Shown here one piece after another: positions 23,355 through 25,182 of a DNA stretch of 25,182 nucleotides. The position numbers were made by a program, and so were the translations under genes. Origin of the DNA: Hyphomicrobiales bacterium. GTDB taxonomy: Bacteria > Pseudomonadota > Alphaproteobacteria > Rhizobiales > Aestuariivirgaceae. Position 1 is the stretch's first letter, and each line of letters starts with the position of its first letter. Below the pieces are notes generated by a model. It was not told the DNA's origin. It did not search any database and saw nothing but the letters and a program-made list of their open reading frames with translations. The stretch lies in contig JAIBJH010000008.1 of the NCBI GenBank assembly GCA_020029455.1, forward strand, positions 1 to 25,182, written 5' to 3'.

Positions 23355-24737
23355 GTGAGCGGACCGACACCCGAAACAGCCGAAGGCCTCGCACTGATTG
23401 AAAGCCGCGCGCAGATGATCGCTTATTTCGCGGTGGGCGAGAAGCCCAAGGCCGACTGGCGCATGGGTACAGAGCACGAGAAATTCCCCTTCCTCACCGA
23501 CACGCTTGGCCCCGTTCCCTATGATGGCCCACGCTCCATCCGCGCACTCCTTGAAAGCTTGAAGGATCGCTTCGGCTGGCAGGGCGTCTATGAGGAAGGC
23601 AAGATTATTGCCCTCAGCGATCCCAACGGTCATGCCAATATTTCCCTTGAGCCCGGCGGACAGTTTGAACTTTCCGGTGCGCCGCTTGAAACTGTCCACG
23701 ACACATGTTCCGAAGTGAATGAACACCTGCTGCAGGTGCGCGAAGTGGGCGACCGGCTGGGCATCGGTTTTCTGGGGCTTGGCGCCTCACCGCTGTGGAC
23801 GCGCGCTGAAACGCCTGTGATGCCCAAGGGCCGCTACGGTATCATGGCGCCATACATGGACAAGGTCGGAACCCTTGGCCGCGACATGATGTTCCGCACC
23901 TGCACCGTGCAGGTGAACCTCGATTTTGCCAGCGAAGCCGACATGGTGGAAAAGCTTCGTGTCTCGCTGGCATTGCAGCCCATCGCCACCGCACTATTTG
24001 CCAATTCGCCTTTCCTCGAGGGCAAGCTCAATGGCTACCGCTCCTTCCGCGGCCATGTCTGGACCGATACGGACAATGCGAGGGCCGGCGGCCTTCCCTT
24101 CGCTTTTGAAGATGGCATGGGCTATGAGCGCTATCTCGACTACGCCCTCGACGTGCCCATGTATTTTGTGATCCGCGACGGCAAGTTCGTCAATTGCGCG
24201 GGCGAGAGCTTCCGCAAATTCCTCGACGGCAAGCTGCCGCAATTGCCGGGCGAAAAGCCCATCATGCGCGATTTTGCCGACCACCTGACAACGATCTTCC
24301 CCGATGTGCGCCTGAAACGCTATCTCGAAATGCGCGGCGCTGACTCAGGTCCTTGGCGCCGTCTCTGTGCGTTGACGGCCTTCTGGGTGGGGCTGCTCTA
24401 TCATCAGCCGTCGCTCGATGCGGCCTGGGATTTGGTGAAGGATTGGACCGCATCGGAGCGCGAGAATTTGCGCGGTGCTGTGCCTAAAGCGGGACTCGAT
24501 GCCATGATCTGCGGACGGACGGTTTCGGAAGTTGCAGCCGATTGCCTGAAACTGTCCCGCGCCGGACTTGAGGCCCGCGACCGCAGGAGCCGCAAGGGCA
24601 AGAGCGAGGCGAGCCACCTTGATGTACTGGACGAGACGGTGGCGAGCGGCATGACCGCCGCCGACCAGCTCATCGAACTTTACCATGGGGCCTGGAAAGG
24701 CGATGTTGCGCGCGTGTTCCGCGATTTTGCCTACTAG
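23355..24737 (+). CDS. gshA: Glutamate-cysteine ligase, plant/alphaproteobacterial type
   Basis: A 460-residue cytosolic enzyme that makes gamma-glutamylcysteine, the first step of glutathione synthesis. Key motifs: MGTEHEKF (37-44), SLEPGGQFELSGAP (96-109), FRTCTVQVNLDF, and the segment GYRSFRGHVWTDTDNAR typical of the plant-like class shared with Rhizobiales. The start is GTG at 23355 with AAGGA upstream (spacing about 7). It is followed after 11 nt by the cNMP-binding-domain gene, so the two are probably co-transcribed. Glutathione synthetase (gshB) is not in the window. Confidence 0.96.
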   Translation: MSGPTPETAEGLALIESRAQMIAYFAVGEKPKADWRMGTEHEKFPFLTDTLGPVPYDGPRSIRALLESLKDRFGWQGVYEEGKIIALSDPNGHANISLEPGGQFELSGAPLETVHDTCSEVNEHLLQVREVGDRLGIGFLGLGASPLWTRAETPVMPKGRYGIMAPYMDKVGTLGRDMMFRTCTVQVNLDFASEADMVEKLRVSLALQPIATALFANSPFLEGKLNGYRSFRGHVWTDTDNARAGGLPFAFEDGMGYERYLDYALDVPMYFVIRDGKFVNCAGESFRKFLDGKLPQLPGEKPIMRDFADHLTTIFPDVRLKRYLEMRGADSGPWRRLCALTAFWVGLLYHQPSLDAAWDLVKDWTASERENLRGAVPKAGLDAMICGRTVSEVAADCLKLSRAGLEARDRRSRKGKSEASHLDVLDETVASGMTAADQLIELYHGAWKGDVARVFRDFAY

Positions 24738-24748
24738 TGGAGTTGCAC

Positions 24749-25182
24749 ATGAAATCGATTCTCGACAAGTGTGATGAGAGCAGGAAGCGGAATTTCCCCG
24801 CAGGCACCATTCTGCTTGAGGATGGAAAGCGTACCGGCCATCTGCATGTATTGGCCAAAGGCAATGTCGAAGTGCTGCGCGGCGACACGCGCGTGGCCTT
24901 GATTTCCGAGCCTGGCTCTGTTTTCGGTGAAATGTCGCTGTTGCTTGATGTTCCCCACACCGCAACGGTGTGCGCCAACACCGATTGCGAGACGTACTTC
25001 TATGATGATGCAGCGGCCTTCCTGCGCAGCGATCCCGCCATCACCTATGCGGTGGCGCAGCTTCTGGCCCAGCGCCTCAATGCGGCGACGACCTATCTTG
25101 TTGATCTCAAACGCCAGTATGCGGGCGCGGGAACGGGCCTTGCCATGGTGAGCGATGTGCTGGCGAGCCTCGTCAATCAACC
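24749..25182 (+). CDS. Cyclic-nucleotide-binding-domain protein (Crp-like), 3'-truncated by window edge
   Basis: The frame is open to the end of the window; 144 residues are visible. Residues about 15-115 form a cNMP-binding beta-roll (FPAGTILLEDGKRTGHLHVL, KGNVEVLRGD), followed by the helix AVAQLLAQRLN. The phosphate-binding cassette FGEMSLLLDVPHTATV (59-74) keeps the Glu (E61) that contacts the ribose but has His70 where cAMP/cGMP binders have Arg. No helix-turn-helix is seen yet; it may follow beyond the edge, or the protein may be a stand-alone domain as in some alphaproteobacteria. ATG at 24749 with GGAG 6 nt upstream. Close coupling to gshA suggests a related role, unproven. Confidence 0.85.
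   Translation, partial: MKSILDKCDESRKRNFPAGTILLEDGKRTGHLHVLAKGNVEVLRGDTRVALISEPGSVFGEMSLLLDVPHTATVCANTDCETYFYDDAAAFLRSDPAITYAVAQLLAQRLNAATTYLVDLKRQYAGAGTGLAMVSDVLASLVNQ

Overview
This is about 25 kb of chromosomal core sequence from an alphaproteobacterium, most likely in the Hyphomicrobiales (Rhizobiales). The pointers are the gene order hemC-hemD-mic60-hemY, the divergent tsaD-gpsA block, the ubiA-pmbA-cysQ-DUF4170 block facing rsmE-gshA, a plant-type glutamate-cysteine ligase, a DUF4170 protein, and moderately high GC with frequent GTG/TTG starts. This placement is inference from gene content; no database search was run. No phage, transposase, CRISPR array or toxin-antitoxin locus was seen.

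Layout: 1-444 is the end of a diguanylate cyclase. It converges on a PAS-PAS-GAF-GGDEF-EAL protein (671-3400, minus), and a palindromic repeat element (496-614) lies between them. A tRNA-Thr(CGT) sits at 3688-3763. The minus-strand operon hemC-hemD-mic60-hemY (8024 down to 3817) combines two steps of tetrapyrrole synthesis with two membrane proteins, one of them the alphaproteobacterial relative of the mitochondrial cristae protein Mic60. Diverging from it is tsaD-gpsA-yciI-EVE-METTL20-like (8091-11465), five tightly packed genes for t6A tRNA modification, glycerol-3-phosphate synthesis, a small YciI protein, a modified-base-binding EVE protein and a protein-lysine methyltransferase homologue. 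An EamA transporter converges on its end.

The middle holds acetyl-CoA synthetase (12432-14375), a secreted protein of unknown function with an internal duplication (14487-15788), a DDAH/amidinotransferase-type hydrolase (15855-16784, minus), a DUF1905 protein and a large secreted SGNH/GDSL hydrolase (17210-19222). The right end holds the overlapping minus-strand operon ubiA-pmbA-cysQ-DUF4170 and, divergent from it, rsmE, gshA and a cyclic-nucleotide-binding-domain protein cut by the window edge.

Most genes are housekeeping. The least explained items are the two-module secreted protein, the Cys-rich SGNH hydrolase without the usual DxxH aspartate, the coupled EVE/METTL20-like pair behind tsaD, a hairpin that may cover the ribosome binding site of the amidinotransferase-family gene, and a cNMP-binding domain whose phosphate-binding arginine is replaced by histidine. 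No clearly new multi-gene system can be demonstrated from the sequence alone.
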